Shown here: positions 61,754 through 64,000 of the stretch, in pieces
Layout of the letters: each line of letters begins with the position of its first letter
Numbering within the stretch: position 1 is the stretch's first letter
Source of the DNA: Alphaproteobacteria bacterium UBA3612
Lineage (GTDB): Bacteria > Pseudomonadota > Alphaproteobacteria > Sphingomonadales > Sphingomonadaceae
Length of the DNA stretch: 64,000 nucleotides
Assembly: GCA_002375465.1 (NCBI GenBank)
Contig: DFLT01000005.1
Coordinates: 196,601-260,600, forward strand
Direction: 5' to 3'
Notes under the pieces: generated by a model
What the model saw: the letters and a program-made list of their open reading frames with translations, nothing else
The model's database searches: none
What the model was told of the DNA's origin: nothing
Made by a program: the position numbers and the translations under genes

Positions 61754-62825
61754 GCCGCCATGCTGACCGGCGCCAGCTCGGCTGTCCAGTTCCATGGCAT
61801 CAACTCGTCCCAGCGCGAGGCGGGCCAACCACCGGCGATCATCTCGATGACATCGGCGATGTATGCCTGCGGTTCGATGCCATTGAGCTTGCACGTCTAG
61901 ATGACCGAGTAGATCACGGCAGCACGCTCGCCGCCAGCCCTTGAACCGGCGAACAGCCAGTTCTTCCGTCCGATAGCGACGGAGCGCATGGCTCGTTCGG
62001 CGATGTTGTTGTCGATCTCGGCCATGCCTTCGTCGAGGAAACGTGTGAGAGCCGTCCAGCGCTTGCGGCCATAGGCGAGCGCCTTGGCCATCGCCGACTT
62101 GGGCGACAGGCGGTGCAGAGCATCGTCGATCGCGACACGCAGTTCCTTGGCCCTGTGGCTTGCTTTGCTCCTGGCGACATCGTCGGCGGACATCAGGCGG
62201 CCTACCGCGCATCTCTTCCTCGATCCGGTACAGCCTTCCGATCCGTTCGAGCAGGTCGCTGGTCAGCGGTGTTGGGCTGTTCTGGTGGTTCTCGAATATC
62301 TTGCGCCGGAAATGCGCCCAGCAGGCAACTTCGTGTATCCGGCCCGTGGCGTAGAGCTTGCCGAAACCAGCATAGCCGTCAGCCTGGAGCAGACCGGTGA
62401 ACTGCTTGAGCTCGGTCTGGGGATGGATGCCGCTGCGGTCGGGGGTGAAGTTGTACCAGACCAGTGCGGGACCTGCGCCGCCTGATGCCCGATCATCGAC
62501 GACATAGGTCCACAGCCTGCCTTGCGCCGTCTTGCTCTTGCCCGGAACCAGCAGGGGCACGGGCGTGTCGTCGGCATGGATCCTGGAAGCCCTGGGGCCT
62601 TCTTCCCAGATGCGGGTGACGATGGATCGAGAAGCGTTGCGGCCTGTCCCGCCCAACCGGCCAGGGTGGATCGATCCCTTGTGCCGCCATCATCTCGGCC
62701 TGCCTATAAAGTGGCAGGTGATGATCGAACTTGCCCACGACCACATGGGCCAGTGTTGCGAAGCTGGCTTTGCCGCGCGCGATGGCCTTCGCCGGAGCAC
62801 GGGTTGGACGATCTTCTCGCAGGAC
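61750..62825 (-). pseudogene. IS66-family transposase TnpC, multiply broken
   Basis: The frame starts inside the protein near 62825. FATLAHVVVGKFDHHLPLYRQAEMM is in one register, HADDTPVPLLVPGKSKTAQGRLWTYV and ADGYAGFGKLY in another (62656 to about 62195), and the C-terminal DNNIAERAMRSVAIGRKNWLF in a third. There are frameshifts near 62800, 62690 and 62195. In addition an in-frame TAG at 61897-61899 interrupts VIYSVI-TCKLNGIEPQAYIADVIE, where Gln is expected, a likely CAG-to-TAG change. It cannot make an active transposase. Confidence 0.88.
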
Positions 62826-62830
62826 TGTCA

Positions 62831-62877
62831 ATCGGCGTTCAAACGGGACCCCCGATCGGCGTCGAACAGGGACCCCC
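62831..62877. repeat. IS21 terminal direct repeats
   Basis: Two 23-base copies (62831-62853 and 62855-62877) begin ATCGGCGT and end GGGACCCCC, identical at 19 of 23 positions. Multiple repeats at the ends serve as transposase binding sites in IS21 elements. Confidence 0.85.
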
Positions 62878-63001
62878 TCGGTGGGAAAGCATACATGACG
62901 CTGGTGCGGAACATGCGCCCTGCGGGCGACGCAGGGGGGGCGTAGCCCGACCGGAGACGCCCGCAGGGCGAAGCGTTTTTATGTCTCCTGTCCTGGGCGG
63001 A

Positions 63002-63751
63002 TCAGCTGCGGCTTTTGAACCGCCAGCTGTCATTGCCGGTCTCGACGATGTCGCAGTGATGAGTGATGCGGTCGAGCAGCGCGGTAGTCATCTTGGGATC
63101 GCCGAACATGGTGGGCCACTCGCCGAACGCCAAGTTGGTGGTGACGATGACCGAGGTCTGTTCGTAGAGCTTGCTGACGAGGTGGAACAGCAGCTGGCCG
63201 CCTGAGCGGGCGAACGGCAGATAGCCGAGTTCGTCGAGTACGACGAGATCGAGACGGCCGAGCTGGGCGGCAAGCGACCCGGCCTTGCCGATGCGGGTCT
63301 CCTCTTCGAGCCGGGTGACCAGATCGACGGTGTTAAAGTAGCGACCACGAGCGCCGGCGCACACCACGCTGGCGATGATGGCGATCGCGAGATGCGTCTT
63401 GCCGGTGCCGGTGCCCCCGACCAGCACGATGTTGCGCTTGGCCGACAGGAACGATCAGCTGTGCAGCGAGCGCACCAGCCCCTCGTTGATGGGTGTGCCG
63501 TCGAACACGAACGCGTCGATATCCTTCACCACCGGCAGCTTGGCGGCGCTCATCCGGTAGCGGATCGAGGCGGCATGGCGGTGAGCGGCTTCGGCGCGCA
63601 GCAGATCGGTCAGGATCTCCATTGCCGTGCGCTGGCGCTGCACACCGGTGGTGACCGCTTCGTCGAACGCGCCGGCCAGGCCTTTGAGACCGAGCCCGCG
63701 CATGGCGTCGATCATCTCATGCCGCTGCACGGGAACCTCGCAGGCTGTCAT
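63002..63751 (-). pseudogene. istB: IS21-family helper ATPase IstB, one in-frame stop
   Basis: The start MTACEVPVQRHEMIDAMRGLGLKG and the N-terminal region are followed after RSLHS by an in-frame TGA (63455-63457) where Gly is expected in the family (GSFL). The ATPase part follows in the same frame: Walker A LVGGTGTGKTH, Walker B DLVVLDELGY, sensor VIVTTNLAFGEWP. A single G-to-T change would restore the ORF. Start overlaps the istA stop. Confidence 0.9.
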
Positions 63752-64000
63752 AGCGGACGCAGTTGGCGACCGGAGGGTGCGTCAGTGCCATATCCTCGGG
63801 CGTGACGATCAATGCCGGTCGGGGCGGCTCGCGTCGCCGCGACAGGATGTTGAGGATCACCTCATCGCTGGCGGTGCCGTCATCGAGCGCCTCACGGACC
63901 GCGGCCTCAACCGCGTCCAGGCCTGTAGCGCGACGATCTGGGTGAGAAGCCGCATTGCCTCGTCTGATTTGCTCCCCACACGGTTGCTATTGCCTCATCT
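63718..64000 (-). pseudogene. istA: IS21-family transposase IstA, C-terminal part (5' end outside window)
   Basis: The tail GLDAVEAAVREALDDGTASDEVILN to PPVANCVRYDSLRGSRAAA ends at TGA 63718-63720 and overlaps istB by 34 bases, as in IS21. Upstream of about 63925 the natural reading continues in another register (SDEAMRLLTQIVALQA), so a small deletion near 63920-63930 has broken the frame. The catalytic core is outside the window. Confidence 0.75.

Larger units (their letters stand above)
61156..62825 (-). mobile_element. Degenerate IS66-family element with passenger gene, broken by IS21
   Basis: This stretch carries the remains of tnpC and, coupled to its stop, a pRiA4b ORF-3-like passenger gene. 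tnpA and tnpB are absent. At 62826 the tnpC frame stops at the end of an IS21-family element, so the IS66 copy was interrupted by it. The left limit adjoins the IS5 fragment. Confidence 0.75.
62826..64000 (-). mobile_element. IS21-family element, one end and istB-istA (part)
   Basis: One end lies at 62826 (TGTCA start), with two tandem terminal repeats just inside, followed by a 120-base noncoding stretch and then istB and istA reading leftward. The other end is outside the window. The insertion interrupts the IS66 tnpC at 62826. Both genes carry disabling mutations, so this copy is inactive. Confidence 0.85.

Noticed and set aside
62878..63001. Coding sequence between the IS21 end and istB
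   Set aside because: The stretch is the noncoding inner end of the element; frames there are short and lack family features.
1..64000. tRNA genes, rRNA genes, CRISPR arrays, riboswitches
   Set aside because: I looked for tRNA T-loop patterns, evenly spaced repeats and conserved RNA cores and saw none that hold up.

Overview
The window reads as a chromosomal segment of an alphaproteobacterium of the order Sphingomonadales. Support comes from gene content and order (a complete XrtA/PEP-CTERM locus with its gliding set of accessory genes, a ppiD-trpE-trpG-trpD-trpC-moaC-moeA-lexA block, a pdhA-pdhB-pdhC-lpd block whose E1 beta subunit carries its own lipoyl domain, a short alphaproteobacterial-type ProRS, COQ9), from the GTTC-N7-GTTC SOS box of alphaproteobacteria in front of lexA, and from the high GC content of most of the sequence (for example 39 of 60 bases in 42481-42540). 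This assignment is inference; no rRNA or tRNA gene was seen.

Layout. 1-9631 is an exopolysaccharide/protein-sorting locus: the end of a tyrosine autokinase, an outer-membrane barrel protein, an ExeA-like ATPase, a polysaccharide deacetylase, a FemAB-like transferase, a glycosyltransferase, exosortase XrtA fused to EpsI, and an asparagine-synthase-like amidotransferase, nearly all with overlapping or touching ends. 9672-16524 is housekeeping: truA, fmt, recR, def, an SDR, purF and hisI plus two small proteins of unknown role. 16572-17483 encodes a secreted DUF4394 protein with a PEP-CTERM tail, a likely substrate of the XrtA encoded 9 kb away, preceded by a canonical sigma-54 promoter. 17674-23453 is a MerR-controlled acyl-CoA degradation operon (acyl-CoA dehydrogenase, thiolase, FadB). 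23650-34844 holds a D,D-carboxypeptidase and a long leftward run from ppiD and trp genes through molybdopterin genes, lexA, a cytochrome c, MlaC and a gamma carbonic anhydrase. 34940-48396 runs rightward through tpiA, secG, pyrG, proS, lolC, lolD, ftsB-like, the pyruvate dehydrogenase genes and a DUF4142 lipoprotein. 48432-51872 is leftward again: COQ9, a redoxin and a DsbD-type reductase.

51992-60538 is different in character. It is visibly AT-richer (21 G/C of 60 in 58021-58080) and looks like an acquired catabolic cassette: a divergent MarR regulator preceded by a six-codon leader ORF, a TonB-dependent receptor, an exported lipoprotein amidohydrolase, an AAHS-type MFS transporter and a second exported amidohydrolase. 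The arrangement suggests import of an amide, carbamate or similar compound over the outer membrane, periplasmic hydrolysis, and uptake of the (probably aromatic or carboxylic acid) product over the inner membrane. The substrate is unknown; this cassette is the best candidate for an undescribed system.

60543-64000 is a pile of decaying insertion sequences next to the cassette: an N-terminally truncated and frameshifted IS5-family transposase, an IS66-family tnpC with several frameshifts and a stop codon, its frameshifted pRiA4b ORF-3-like passenger gene, and an IS21-family element (terminal repeats, istB with one stop codon, the end of istA) that has inserted into the IS66 copy.
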